From Lactobacillus kullabergensis (GTDB lineage: Bacteria > Bacillota > Bacilli > Lactobacillales > Lactobacillaceae): a DNA stretch of 64,000 nt. Positions 17,254 to 26,782 of the stretch are shown here, piece by piece. Position 1 is the stretch's first letter. Every line of letters begins with the position of its first letter. The notes beneath the pieces were generated by a model, which saw only the letters and a program-made list of their open reading frames with translations, ran no database searches and was not told the DNA's origin. The position numbers and the translations under genes are program-made. The stretch spans positions 43,659 to 107,658 of the forward strand of contig NZ_KQ033870.1 in the NCBI RefSeq assembly GCF_000967195.1. Direction: 5' to 3'.

Positions 17254-19059
17254 TTATTCTAAACCTAAAACTGACTTTGCTGCACGCCGGCCTTGATGAA
17301 CGATGCCACCGATGGCTGTCCCAGAACCAGGGTAGTATGAACCAAGCCAGCCGCCAGCATTGAGTCCTGCTGCGTACAAACCCGTAATAGGTTGATTATA
17401 AACATCAAGTACGTTGCATTTCTTATTAATCTTTAGTCCACCTAAAGCGCCTAAATTGCCTGGCGTGTTGCGGTATGCGTAGTAAGGTCCGGAAAATGGT
17501 CTTACACCATTTGTTCTGTTGTATTCGGGATCTGCGCCATTAGCGGTATTTTTATTCCAAGTATTAACGCTGTTAACCAGGTTTGCTTTAGGAACATTAA
17601 TTTTGTCTGCTAATTCTTCGAGTGAATCGGCTTTGACTACTAAACCGCTTTTGACGTCGCTCTCTAATGATTCTGGGTTCCATGGACTAGTTTTTTCATT
17701 AATAGAATCTGCACCAAAAATCTGATAAGTTGGTTTGTCTAGTTGCTTTTCCTCGTTGAAAATTGCCCGGAATTCATAAGCATAAGTTGCATCTTCGTTA
17801 ACAAATCTTAAGCCATTGCCATTAACAAAAATTGAAGGGATTGTAGGAACACGGTCATCAGTACCATTGCCAGTTCTGGCATCAAAATCAATTGTTCCGC
17901 CAAAGCCGGTAACGGCTGCGCCAATTGCCATGCCCATCACAATGCCGTCACCTTGATCTGTTAAGACAGACCAGCAATGATGAGCTTTAACGTCTTCATA
18001 ATGTTGAGGACTCAAGTCCTTAGCTAATGCTACATTTTGGTCAATCGAGGCTGTTGCTAAAATGACGCCGCGTCTTGCTTTTAGATATTTAAGCTGATGG
18101 TCTCTTCCTTCACTAACAACACCGATCACCTTGCGCTCAGTGCCGTCTCCAGCCGTAATTAATCCTATTACAGCAGTATTATAAGTAATTTCTGCTCCTT
18201 GTTTTAAAGCATATTTGAGGAGATGTTGGGTTAAAATAATACCGTTGCCACTGGCACCGCCATTTTCATAAACATGAATTCGATCCGCAAAATGGTCTTT
18301 AGCATAAGGAATCTCAGAGTGGCCATAGACATTCGTCCATTTAATGCCCATATTGGCCAGCCACTCAATATTTTTCGGAGAGTTTTGGGTAAAATCATGT
18401 ACTAAGTCTTGGTAAACACGACCTTCACCTGCTTTTAAATATTCTTGCTCATGATTTTCAGGAGAATCATTTTGATATTTAGTAGTTTCTTTTTGTAATT
18501 TCGTACCTGCTGCTTGAATGACGCCTCCGGAATAGTTAGTTGTACCGCCAGCAATGCCTTGTTTTTCAATTACCATCACAGAAGCGTGATTTTCTGCGGC
18601 AGTAGCAGCAGCGGCTAAACCGGCACCACCAGAGCCAACAACAATTAAATCATATTCACCGTCATATTCGTCTACATCATAATCGGTAACTGTTTCTTTA
18701 AGTAACGGATAATTTGCAATCTCGGGAATACCGTTTTCTTTTGTGTGAGAATCAGGTTGCGAGGCGCCTGATACAGCATCTACATTAGTTTTTGTCTTTA
18801 TTCCTGCTTCATTAGCAGCCTTGATAGCAGCCTTTCTTAAAGCACCAGTTGAAATTGAGGCACCTGAAATGGCATCAACTTCAACAGAGTTTTCTTTGTT
18901 GGCTTTTTCCAACCAATTTTGAATTCCCGCTGCACCTACAGTATTCGGCGTAACATTTTCAGCCCAAATCTGCTTAATTTTGTTTTCATTTTCATCAACG
19001 TCAATCACAGCTTTAATTATGCCGTGAAAGCCTTTTTCTTCTGCGCTATATTGACTCAT
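17254..19059 (-). CDS. Fumarate-reductase-like flavoprotein with N-terminal FMN domain
   Basis: In this 601-residue protein the FMN_bind domain comes first (about residues 10-100) and the FAD-binding-2 domain follows (VGSGGAG, 141-147; C-terminal YPGSGTAIGG near 580). Two flavinylation-like motifs are present, DAISGAS (62-68) and DAVSGAS (94-100); the second lies just after the FMN domain. It is cytosolic by sequence. With the next gene it forms an operon divergent from a LysR regulator, a layout like lactobacillar loci that reduce hydroxycinnamic acids; that parallel is inference. Confidence 0.85.
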   Translation of the reverse strand: MSQYSAEEKGFHGIIKAVIDVDENENKIKQIWAENVTPNTVGAAGIQNWLEKANKENSVEVDAISGASISTGALRKAAIKAANEAGIKTKTNVDAVSGASQPDSHTKENGIPEIANYPLLKETVTDYDVDEYDGEYDLIVVGSGGAGLAAAATAAENHASVMVIEKQGIAGGTTNYSGGVIQAAGTKLQKETTKYQNDSPENHEQEYLKAGEGRVYQDLVHDFTQNSPKNIEWLANMGIKWTNVYGHSEIPYAKDHFADRIHVYENGGASGNGIILTQHLLKYALKQGAEITYNTAVIGLITAGDGTERKVIGVVSEGRDHQLKYLKARRGVILATASIDQNVALAKDLSPQHYEDVKAHHCWSVLTDQGDGIVMGMAIGAAVTGFGGTIDFDARTGNGTDDRVPTIPSIFVNGNGLRFVNEDATYAYEFRAIFNEEKQLDKPTYQIFGADSINEKTSPWNPESLESDVKSGLVVKADSLEELADKINVPKANLVNSVNTWNKNTANGADPEYNRTNGVRPFSGPYYAYRNTPGNLGALGGLKINKKCNVLDVYNQPITGLYAAGLNAGGWLGSYYPGSGTAIGGIVHQGRRAAKSVLGLE

Positions 19060-19088
19060 AGTTTTACCTCTAAAATATTAAATTTTAT

Positions 19089-19113
19089 TGTTATCGCTTT
19101 CGGAATTAGTATA
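19089..19113 (-). promoter_or_regulatory. cre site at the start of the flavoprotein transcript
   Basis: Read on the minus strand, CGAAAGCGATAACA (19102-19089) fits the cre consensus at all defined bases but the first. A minus-strand -10 TATACT lies just upstream (19113-19108), with only a weak -35. The cre falls on the predicted transcript start, so CcpA repression is likely. Confidence 0.65.
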
Positions 19114-19179
19114 TTTTATTTATACTTATAAGTGAAATCAATATCAGTTATTAATAATAGAAATTATTTATAAGAAAAA

Positions 19180-20073
19180 ATGGATATAAAAAAATTAGAA
19201 ACTTTTATTAATTTAGTTGAAACTCGCAATTATACTAGAACAGCAAAAGCACTTCATGTGACTCAACCGACGGTTTCTCATGATATTAAAGCAATTGAAA
19301 ATGAAATTGGTGTAAAACTATTTAATCGTAATAAACGTTATGTAAATGTTACTCAAGACGGCAAAGCCTTTTACAAAAAAATCAGGCCTATAATTAATAA
19401 CTATTATTCAGCTGTACAAGATATCCAAAAGAAAGACTTGGCTGATAATTATAAAATAATAATAGGCTACTCATATACACCTTTTAATGATATGTACATT
19501 CCAATCTGGATTAAAAATTTTCAGCAAATGTATCCCCAAGCTAAGTTTTCAATTATTAGTTTGAATCACAACGAATTGAAGCAACAAGTCTTATCGGGAG
19601 AAATAGATGTTATTATCACTACGGGACGGGATGCAGCAGATTTGAATAATATAAAAAGTTACCATATCGAGACTGAATCATTTAAAGCAATTGTTCCTAA
19701 AAAAAATCCTTTATGTCAGAAGAATAAACTTGAATTAGAGGACTTTCAAAATGAAAAAATGCTTTTTCTTGATAACAACTGGGCAGCAGAGGATCTAATT
19801 AATTTACAAAATAAAGTAATGCATATAAATAATCAAATGCATATTACATATGTTAATGACTTATCTGCTCTTAATATTTTAATTAAAGCTGAACAGGGCA
19901 TTGCTTTCGGACTGTATTGCCTTTATCCTCATTTGAATGAATATTCTGTTTATGTTCCGCTTGATTGGGAGCCACAAGTCGATTTAGTAGCCATTACGCA
20001 GAAAAATAATGAAAAAAGAGTTGTTTATCAGTTTATCAAGTTTATTCAAGATTTCGAATTTGACTTTAACTAG
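19180..20073 (+). CDS. LysR-family transcriptional regulator
   Basis: The 297-residue protein has the LysR winged helix-turn-helix at residues 1-60 (TFINLVETRNYTRTAKALHVTQPTVSHDIKAIE) and a substrate-binding effector domain from about residue 90. It is divergent from the two flavoprotein genes with a 120-base gap, the classic LysR layout, so it probably activates them in response to their substrate. The ribosome site is weak. Confidence 0.9.
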   Translation: MDIKKLETFINLVETRNYTRTAKALHVTQPTVSHDIKAIENEIGVKLFNRNKRYVNVTQDGKAFYKKIRPIINNYYSAVQDIQKKDLADNYKIIIGYSYTPFNDMYIPIWIKNFQQMYPQAKFSIISLNHNELKQQVLSGEIDVIITTGRDAADLNNIKSYHIETESFKAIVPKKNPLCQKNKLELEDFQNEKMLFLDNNWAAEDLINLQNKVMHINNQMHITYVNDLSALNILIKAEQGIAFGLYCLYPHLNEYSVYVPLDWEPQVDLVAITQKNNEKRVVYQFIKFIQDFEFDFN

Positions 20074-20088
20074 TACAGAAAATATAAA

Positions 20089-20117
20089 AAGAAAGGCTGA
20101 CAGGTCAGTCTTTTTTT
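20089..20117 (+). terminator. Terminator after the LysR gene
   Basis: AAAGGCTGAC / GTCAGTCTTT with a two-base loop is followed by a run of T. It lies between convergent genes and its left flank is A-rich, so it may also serve treC. Confidence 0.7.
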
Positions 20118-20125
20118 GCATTAAA

Positions 20126-21778
20126 CTATATTAATAAAGCCAGTGCTTCATATGGTTGTAAAGCTAAAGTTTTAGGCACTTCTTGTAAATTTTTATCGTA
20201 GTTGCTAATTAGAGTTTGTGCTTTTTGCCCTTTATAAGAAGTGGGTAAACCGTACATCACTTTTTGTCCATAAAAATTGTTAATTACTAGTAAGGTTTGT
20301 CCTTGGTAAAGTCTGCAATAAGCAAAAACTTGTGGGTGGTCCAAGTCAATGGGTTCGTAGCTTCCCTTAGCAATAATGGGGTAATGTTTTCTTAAGTAAA
20401 TCAGCTTTTGATAATATGGGAAAATTTCCCCATGATCAAGTTCAGCCGCAACGTTAATTTGTTCTTGATCTTTTGGCTTTAGCCACGGAGTTCCAGTAGT
20501 AAAGCCTGCGTTAACTGTGTTATCCCAATGCATTGGCGTTCTGCTATTATCGCGCGACTTTGCCTGAATAATTGCCAGAGCTTTGGCGTCACTTAAGCCC
20601 TCCTTTTTAAGTTCATCATAAGCATTGAGTGTTTCGACATCGACATAATCCGTGATTTTTTGGTAATTAGGATTGATCATGCCAATTTCTTCGCCCTGAT
20701 AAATATAAGGGGTACCGCGTAATAAGTGCATTGCGGTAGCCAGCATTTCAGCTGATTTTTCCCGAAAATGAATAGGATCGCCAAAACGACTCAGCGCCCA
20801 TGGCTGATCATGATTATTCCAAAACAGAGCATTCCAGCCACCACCTTGACTCATTCCAATCTGCCATTTATTAAGAGCACTTTTTAAAGAGGAAAAGTCA
20901 AAAGGTATTTTGGTCCATTTCTGACCATTTTGATAATCAACTTTTAGATGATGAAATGTGAAAACCATTGATAATTCGTGATTATCTTTTCTAGTGTAAG
21001 CAACGGAATTGGCAACAGTTGTTGAGGACATTTCTCCCACAGTAATCGCATCTGGCTCCTGACCAAACGTTTTTTGATTTAATTCTTTTAGGTATTGATG
21101 CACTATCGGCTGATCTGTATACATTAATTTGCTGGCAGTATTTTTAGGCGCATCAGTGAGTTTTTCGTCTTTACCAATAACATTAATCACGTCAAAGCGA
21201 AAACCTTTAACTCCTTTGTCACGCCAAAAATTAACAACCTTAAATAATTCTTTTCTCACTGCAGGATTATGCCAGTCGAGATCAGCTTGAGTTTTGTCAT
21301 ATAAATGAAGGTAATACTTGCCGGTCTTGCCAAATGGGGCCCAGGCTGGTCCGCCAAACTTAGATGTCCAATTGTTAGGTAAGCTGCCATCTGCTTTAGG
21401 CTCTCTGATGTAGAAAAATCTTTGATAGTATTCGTCTCCGGCCAAAGCTTTTTTGAACCAAATGTGATCAGTGGAACAATGATTTAACACCATATCGAGC
21501 ATTACACCAATGTGATTTTGAGCCAGCGTTGCGACTAACTCTTCGAAATCGGCCATTGTACCAAATAATGGATCAATTTTGTAATAATTTGCGATGTCAT
21601 AGCCATTATCGTTTTGAGGAGATACAAAAAACGGATTAAACCAGATCATATCGATATTTAGTTTCTTTAAGTAAGGGATTTTTGCGATAATTCCCCTTAA
21701 GTCCCCGATACCATCACCGTCACTGTCGTAAAAAGATTTAGGATAAATTTGATAAATCACTTTATCTGCCAAACTCAT
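20126..21778 (-). CDS. treC: Trehalose-6-phosphate hydrolase (GH13)
   Basis: The 550-residue alpha-amylase-family enzyme hydrolyses trehalose 6-phosphate to glucose and glucose 6-phosphate in the cytosol. The GH13 regions are visible: DMVLNHCS (region I), GFRFDVINV with the nucleophile Asp (II), VGEMS with the acid/base Glu (III) and NNHDQP (IV). The stretch after region II is as in phospho-alpha-1,1-glucosidases rather than oligo-1,6-glucosidases. The neighbouring treR (four-base overlap) and the divergent trehalose PTS confirm the assignment. Confidence 0.92.
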   Translation of the reverse strand: MSLADKVIYQIYPKSFYDSDGDGIGDLRGIIAKIPYLKKLNIDMIWFNPFFVSPQNDNGYDIANYYKIDPLFGTMADFEELVATLAQNHIGVMLDMVLNHCSTDHIWFKKALAGDEYYQRFFYIREPKADGSLPNNWTSKFGGPAWAPFGKTGKYYLHLYDKTQADLDWHNPAVRKELFKVVNFWRDKGVKGFRFDVINVIGKDEKLTDAPKNTASKLMYTDQPIVHQYLKELNQKTFGQEPDAITVGEMSSTTVANSVAYTRKDNHELSMVFTFHHLKVDYQNGQKWTKIPFDFSSLKSALNKWQIGMSQGGGWNALFWNNHDQPWALSRFGDPIHFREKSAEMLATAMHLLRGTPYIYQGEEIGMINPNYQKITDYVDVETLNAYDELKKEGLSDAKALAIIQAKSRDNSRTPMHWDNTVNAGFTTGTPWLKPKDQEQINVAAELDHGEIFPYYQKLIYLRKHYPIIAKGSYEPIDLDHPQVFAYCRLYQGQTLLVINNFYGQKVMYGLPTSYKGQKAQTLISNYDKNLQEVPKTLALQPYEALALLI

Positions 21779-22506
21779 AATATAAGTCCTCCATTTTTAG
21801 CTTTTCTATGTGCAAAGTCTACAAATTTGAATTTATCAGGTCGGTGTTGAGAAATAGTGTACTGAAAAAAAGAAGTATCCTTTAAATAAGTTAAACTACG
21901 GACTACTACCACTAAGTTAGTATCGGTAAGATGCAACTGCTCCATTACATCTTTACTTGCCGGTTCTACGGTAATAGTTTTACTTGCATAATCGATTTCA
22001 ATTCCTAAATCATGTTCAAAATAGTGGTATAAGGAACTTTTAGCCTGTTCAAGTGATATGTCAGGTACATATTTTTTTAAAATATAATCTTCGTCAACCA
22101 CTATTGGCTCATGATTGATTGATCTTAAACGGGCTACATAGGTTGCGGCAGTTTCTGTTAAGGATAAATGCTTACGGATTATAAAAGGCATCTGTGCATC
22201 TTTTAATTCCAATATTTTAGTTGCAGCATTCATTTGCTTTTGCTTGTTCAGTTCATCAAAAGATTCGATATTAGAAATCGGAAAGGCAATTCGAGCTGCG
22301 TTAATAACTACTGAGCCCTTTCCTTTTATTTTTTGAATTATACCGGCATCTAAGAGTTCGTTTAAAGCTTTTCTAATTGTTTCACGTGAAACGTTATAAA
22401 GCTCCGACAGAGCAGGCTCACTCGGTAAAAAATCACCGACAACATATTGTTTGTGCTTTATTTTATTTGTTAGATCCGCTGCTATTTGTAAATATTTAGC
22501 TCTCAT
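21775..22506 (-). CDS. treR: Trehalose operon repressor, GntR family
   Basis: The 243-residue protein has a GntR winged helix (PSEPALSELYNVSRETIRKALNELLDAGII, about residues 27-56) and a UTRA ligand-binding domain from about residue 95. It overlaps treC by four bases and faces treP. TreR proteins of this type repress until trehalose 6-phosphate binds. Two matching operator-like sites lie in the shared promoter region. Confidence 0.92.
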   Translation of the reverse strand: MRAKYLQIAADLTNKIKHKQYVVGDFLPSEPALSELYNVSRETIRKALNELLDAGIIQKIKGKGSVVINAARIAFPISNIESFDELNKQKQMNAATKILELKDAQMPFIIRKHLSLTETAATYVARLRSINHEPIVVDEDYILKKYVPDISLEQAKSSLYHYFEHDLGIEIDYASKTITVEPASKDVMEQLHLTDTNLVVVVRSLTYLKDTSFFQYTISQHRPDKFKFVDFAHRKAKNGGLIL

Positions 22507-22560
22507 TATTAGTTATCCACCTTTTAACAGTAATCATACCACCTTACGTTTATTTTTTAC

Positions 22561-22572
22561 CTGTCTAGACCA
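22561..22572. promoter_or_regulatory. Candidate TreR operator on the treR/treC side
   Basis: CTGTCTAGACCA is a near-palindrome around TCTAGA and shares its first seven bases and a near-palindromic form with the site at 22627-22638. Its position 54 bases ahead of the treR start suggests control of the treRC transcript. Confidence 0.6.
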
Positions 22573-22619
22573 ATAAAAAATAAAAAAATATTTAATACAA
22601 CAACATAATAAGCAATTTA

Positions 22620-22648
22620 TTGACACCTGTCTATACAAGAACTATAAT
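22620..22648 (+). promoter_or_regulatory. Consensus promoter of treP with embedded TreR operator
   Basis: TTGACA (22620-22625) and TATAAT (22643-22648) are both perfect and 17 bases apart. The spacer contains CTGTCTATACAA (22627-22638), close to the known TreR half-site pattern TTGTATAGACA in reverse. A repressor there would exclude RNA polymerase. Confidence 0.85.
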
Positions 22649-22653
22649 TTTAA

Positions 22654-22667
22654 GGAAAGCGTTATCA
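22654..22667 (+). promoter_or_regulatory. cre site of treP
   Basis: GGAAAGCGTTATCA fits the cre consensus at all defined bases except the first. It overlaps the predicted transcript start, so treP should be repressed by CcpA when a preferred sugar is present. Confidence 0.75.
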
Positions 22668-22713
22668 GTATATGTGACTGACCTTTTATGTTGTAATTTT
22701 CTGGAGGCTAAAT

Positions 22714-24693
22714 ATGAGTAGTACGATTAAAATACTGGCACCTGTTGCCGGTGAGGTCATTAACCTGGAGAATGTTAATGATCCGGTTTTTTCTCAGAAG
22801 AAGCTAGGTGAAGGTTTTGCCGTTAAACCCAGCGCAGGAGAAATAGTTTCACCAGTAACGGGTAAGGTGGTAATGGTTGCTGAAACTAAACACGCACTCG
22901 GCTTGCAAACAGCAGAGGGTGTGGAATTGATGATTCACCTGGGTATAGATACCGTTGAACTTGATGGCAAACCATTTGACTGGCAAGTAGCAGCGGGATC
23001 TGAGGTAAAAGCAGGCCAGCAATTGGGGACAATGGATCTGCAAGCGATTAAAGATGCTCAAAAAGATGATACCGTCATCTTGGCAATTACTAATACCGCT
23101 GATGTTTTAGCTGGTATCGATCTTGCTCTGGGCACTAAAGCTGCTGGTGAAATTGCAGCCACTATCACATTGAAACAAGCTAAAGCAGCACCAGTTGCAG
23201 CTAACAAAAAAGAAAATAAATACCAAACTACAGCGCGTGAAATTGTTAAGGCTGTTGGTGGCGCTGATAATGTTAAAAACGTTATGCACTGTTTTACTCG
23301 TCTGCGGTTTACTTTAAACGATAATAGTATTCCGAATGATGATGAAGTTAACAACATTAAAGGAGTAATAGACGTTACTCGTGCTAATAACCAATACCAA
23401 ATAGTTATTGGTCAAACAGTAGAAGATGTTTATGATGAACTAATTAAGCTGCTCGGGCCTGAATATGCCGGACAAGGGGAGACTACACCAGCTGCTCCAG
23501 TTCCAGAGGCTGACCAATCTCTTGGTGGCAAGATTAAAAATGGCTTCTTCCAGTTAATAGGCGTAATTACCGGCTCTATGATGCCTGTAATTGGTTTGCT
23601 GGCCGCCAGTGGTATGTTAAAAGGTATTCTTAACATCTTGACTAACTTTTGCCACATGTCTACGGCTTCTCCAACTTACACTATTATTAATGCGATGGGG
23701 GATGCATCGTTTTACTTCTTGCCTTTAATTGTTGGCTTTACTGCTGCTCAAAGATTAGGCTCTAATCCAGTAGTTGTTTCTATTATTGGCGGTTTTCTGA
23801 TTTACCCTGATTTAGTAAAAATTTATGCCAGCGGCAAATTCAGTTACTACTTAGCTGGCGTTGGTATTAATGCCAACTTCTTCGGTATTCCAATTCATAT
23901 TCCACAATATACTTATTCAATTTTCCCAATGATTTTTGCGGCTTGGATGGCTGCTAAAATTGAACCGTGGATTAAAAAATGGATGCCAGTTACATTAAGA
24001 CAAATTTTTACTCCACTAGTAGAAATCTTTTTGGTAGGGATGACAGTCTTAATTATTGTAGGGCCCGTAATTTCGTTTATTTCTACGGGAATTGCCAAAG
24101 TATTGCAATGGCTCTTAACTGTCAACACTGCACTTTCCGGCTTAATCATCGGTGGTCTTTACCAGATACTCGTTATCTTCGGACTGCACTGGGCAGTAGT
24201 GCCAATTATTGCCAATGATATTGCTGCAACGGGACATAGTATTTTAAACGGTATTGTTTCAGTAACGATGATTGCACAAGGTGCCGGCGCTCTTGCAGTT
24301 TGGTTTAAGACTAAGCACAATCCTGACCTAAAGGGCCTCTCCCTTAGTGCAGCTATTTCCGCCGCTGTCGGTATTACTGAGCCGGCAATGTACGGTGTTA
24401 ACTTAAAGTACGGTCGTGTATTTATGACTTCAAGTCTTGGTGCTGCCATTGGTGGTCTGGTCAACGGTCTGCTTAAAGTTGATATGTATGGCTTTACTGG
24501 CAGCCTGATTGGCTTTCCATCCTTTGTTCCTAAGGCCGGACAAGGCAATCCAAATAACCTGCTGAACTTCTGGATTGCTTCCATTGTGACTATTGTTGCT
24601 GCTTTTGCTTTGACCTACTTCTTTGGTTATAAGGAAAACGATGCTGATAGTCCTAAAGATGCACCCAAGAAGAAGAATTTAGCTGATTTATAA
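22714..24693 (+). CDS. treP: Trehalose PTS enzyme, fused IIA-IIB-IIC
   Basis: The 659-residue permease takes up trehalose as trehalose 6-phosphate. In order it has a glucose-type IIA domain (residues 1-150, active His in MIHLGID near 76), a linker, a IIB domain (about 170-250, active Cys in VMHCFTRLRF near 194) and a IIC membrane domain (about 275-645). IIA at the N-terminus is unusual for TreP, which normally borrows IIA from the glucose system; here the phosphorelay is self-contained. CTGGAGG precedes the ATG. Identity as trehalose-specific rests on treC and treR next door. Confidence 0.9.
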   Translation: MSSTIKILAPVAGEVINLENVNDPVFSQKKLGEGFAVKPSAGEIVSPVTGKVVMVAETKHALGLQTAEGVELMIHLGIDTVELDGKPFDWQVAAGSEVKAGQQLGTMDLQAIKDAQKDDTVILAITNTADVLAGIDLALGTKAAGEIAATITLKQAKAAPVAANKKENKYQTTAREIVKAVGGADNVKNVMHCFTRLRFTLNDNSIPNDDEVNNIKGVIDVTRANNQYQIVIGQTVEDVYDELIKLLGPEYAGQGETTPAAPVPEADQSLGGKIKNGFFQLIGVITGSMMPVIGLLAASGMLKGILNILTNFCHMSTASPTYTIINAMGDASFYFLPLIVGFTAAQRLGSNPVVVSIIGGFLIYPDLVKIYASGKFSYYLAGVGINANFFGIPIHIPQYTYSIFPMIFAAWMAAKIEPWIKKWMPVTLRQIFTPLVEIFLVGMTVLIIVGPVISFISTGIAKVLQWLLTVNTALSGLIIGGLYQILVIFGLHWAVVPIIANDIAATGHSILNGIVSVTMIAQGAGALAVWFKTKHNPDLKGLSLSAAISAAVGITEPAMYGVNLKYGRVFMTSSLGAAIGGLVNGLLKVDMYGFTGSLIGFPSFVPKAGQGNPNNLLNFWIASIVTIVAAFALTYFFGYKENDADSPKDAPKKKNLADL

Positions 24694-24729
24694 TTAAAGA
24701 CTTTAAAAGTAACTAAATTTCCATAATTA

Positions 24730-24783
24730 AAGTGCTCCTAAATAGTTAGACATATAATCTAATTATCAGGAGCACTTTTTTGA
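24730..24783. terminator. Bidirectional terminator between treP and the PRD regulator
   Basis: AAGTGCTCCT and AGGAGCACTT form the stem; T follows on the + side and A precedes, giving a T-run on the minus strand as well. Confidence 0.8.
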
Positions 24784-24796
24784 TTGATTTTATATT

Positions 24797-26692
24797 TTAT
24801 AATAATAGATCTTTGTAAAACTCATCAATACTTTGGGCATTAAGAACTTGGGCGAACGTATTCTTATTAGAAAGAAAATCTATTAAATTTTCATATATAT
24901 TGCGAAAATCATCCTTGTACTGTTTTGAGATTGAAATCATGAAAACCATATTTACAATTTTGTTATCCCATTTTATTCCTCCTTTAGATAAAACAACTGC
25001 TACCTTAGTTTGAAAAGAATCATAATTCATGGGATGAATTATAGCTACATTATTGAATGCCGTAGGGCCCATTGATTCTCTTTGCAGGATTTCATCATAA
25101 AATGTTTTATTGACGATGCCCAACAATTTCATTTTATGATATATTTTTTTGATTAATTCTTCTTTTGCCATTTTTTCGCTGACATTCCAAAACAAATCTT
25201 TTGAAAAAAAAGATAAAGCTTTAGACTTAAACATTTCTTTTTTTCTGTTTAAGGTAGCTTTATCAATAGCAGTTTGAATTTTTAATTTTTGTTTATTTAG
25301 ATCAAATGGACTAAGAAAGACGCACTTGGGGTTTATGTTACTTTTAATGTCTGGGAGCATGATAAAGAAAATGAGATCATAAGATTCAAAATCATCTTTA
25401 TTATCAATCTTATCAGTTTCCTTCACAATTGTAATATCCTTGGTAAAATTACGCCTAAAAAAATCATGTATTTGTTCTCTGAACATCAAATAGCTGGGAA
25501 CTATGAGTACAGTCCTTAACTTTTCCGGATTATGCTTTTGACGTTCAATTTCTGCACCAATAGGAAGAGCAATAAAACTGATTTCATCTTCAGGAACTTT
25601 GACTTCCCAAAGTTTATCAATTAAGAATGCAACATAAGTTGCAATGTCATAAATTAAAGGGAAATTATTGCTGATATTTGTTTTTATAGGATTATAGTGA
25701 ACAAAATTATGTCTTAAACGATAAAGTAGATTATATAAATAAATCGCAAAAGGTTGAACAAATTTAATAGAACTAAGATCAACTAAATACATGTTTTTTA
25801 CCTTTTTGGTAATTATATTAATATTTTTCATTAAAGTTTTATTGGAAATATTTTTACTCTGAATTTTTGAATACAAATTTGTATTGGTTTTAAATAAAAT
25901 ATCAATTTCTCTAATTTCTGGAGAGGTCAGATCGGTTGAGAAGCTCTTTTTAATTGCTTTTGCTAATTCAATAGTATATGGCCCAATTTCAGCGTTGTCA
26001 GTAGCAACGGAATGATTAATAGTTTTGCCCATAGACAATCTTGAGATAAGAACCAATAAGTGTAATAACAAATTATTGTATGAAAACTCATTAACTTGTA
26101 ATTCATACTTTTTGATCACTTTATCGACCATTGATTGTAACTTAGAAGAGGTTTCTTTACCAAAATATTTTTCTAAATAGTTGCTATTTAATAGATTTCC
26201 AGTATTTTCTCGATAGATTAAGTAGCTGAACAGTTTCCTTTTATTGCTTTCTTTTCCAGACAAATATAGTTGATCATGAGCAGAGATAATTTTAACATTC
26301 CACTGATCTAATCTTTTATTAATATAATTAAGTGATCTTTTCAATGTAGAGTATGAAATGTAAAGTTCATTTGCCAGGTTAAATGTGTCCAAAGAATTAT
26401 TTCGCAGTAATTTTTGAACTATATAAGTAAATCTTTCTTCATTATTTTGTGGTATATGTGATCCAACTTTCAAACTAACGCGTAACAGCTCTGTAATAGC
26501 TAATCTATCAGAAATATAATAGCCGGAACCATTGGCGGAAATAATATTATTATCATTTAAGCCATTGATTTCTTGAATATAGTTTCTTATTGTGCGATCT
26601 GAAACCTGTAATTCATTTGCCAAATCTTTACTGGTAACCGCAGATTCTGAATCTAAAAGAACTTTAATAAGATCGCTTAACTTATCCTGCAT
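24797..26692 (-). CDS. PRD-domain transcriptional activator (BglG/LicR type)
   Basis: The 631-residue regulator has two N-terminal helix-turn-helix segments (about 5-60 and 85-130), two PTS regulation domains (about 180-290 and 300-410), a IIB-like segment near 415-450 and a IIA-like C-terminal domain with His in VAIIHPMN. These domains normally sense PTS flux by phosphorylation. His211 of PRD1 is present. In PRD2 the usual second His is Pro377 (FIALPIGAEIER), and the IIB-like domain has no Cys in TVLIVPSY. It is divergent from the cellobiose-type PTS operon and presumably activates it. Confidence 0.85.
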   Translation of the reverse strand: MQDKLSDLIKVLLDSESAVTSKDLANELQVSDRTIRNYIQEINGLNDNNIISANGSGYYISDRLAITELLRVSLKVGSHIPQNNEERFTYIVQKLLRNNSLDTFNLANELYISYSTLKRSLNYINKRLDQWNVKIISAHDQLYLSGKESNKRKLFSYLIYRENTGNLLNSNYLEKYFGKETSSKLQSMVDKVIKKYELQVNEFSYNNLLLHLLVLISRLSMGKTINHSVATDNAEIGPYTIELAKAIKKSFSTDLTSPEIREIDILFKTNTNLYSKIQSKNISNKTLMKNINIITKKVKNMYLVDLSSIKFVQPFAIYLYNLLYRLRHNFVHYNPIKTNISNNFPLIYDIATYVAFLIDKLWEVKVPEDEISFIALPIGAEIERQKHNPEKLRTVLIVPSYLMFREQIHDFFRRNFTKDITIVKETDKIDNKDDFESYDLIFFIMLPDIKSNINPKCVFLSPFDLNKQKLKIQTAIDKATLNRKKEMFKSKALSFFSKDLFWNVSEKMAKEELIKKIYHKMKLLGIVNKTFYDEILQRESMGPTAFNNVAIIHPMNYDSFQTKVAVVLSKGGIKWDNKIVNMVFMISISKQYKDDFRNIYENLIDFLSNKNTFAQVLNAQSIDEFYKDLLL

Positions 26693-26782
26693 GTTTAACC
26701 TCCCTTAACTGATTTTAAACTCCAATAACTTATATTCTTATATTAAAAAATTATCATGTCAACTCTATTTTTTCTGTGACTT

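Noticed and set aside
18919..19131. 70-codon frame opposite the 5' end of the flavoprotein gene
   Set aside because: It is antisense to a well-supported coding region with clear FMN-domain motifs and has no features of its own.
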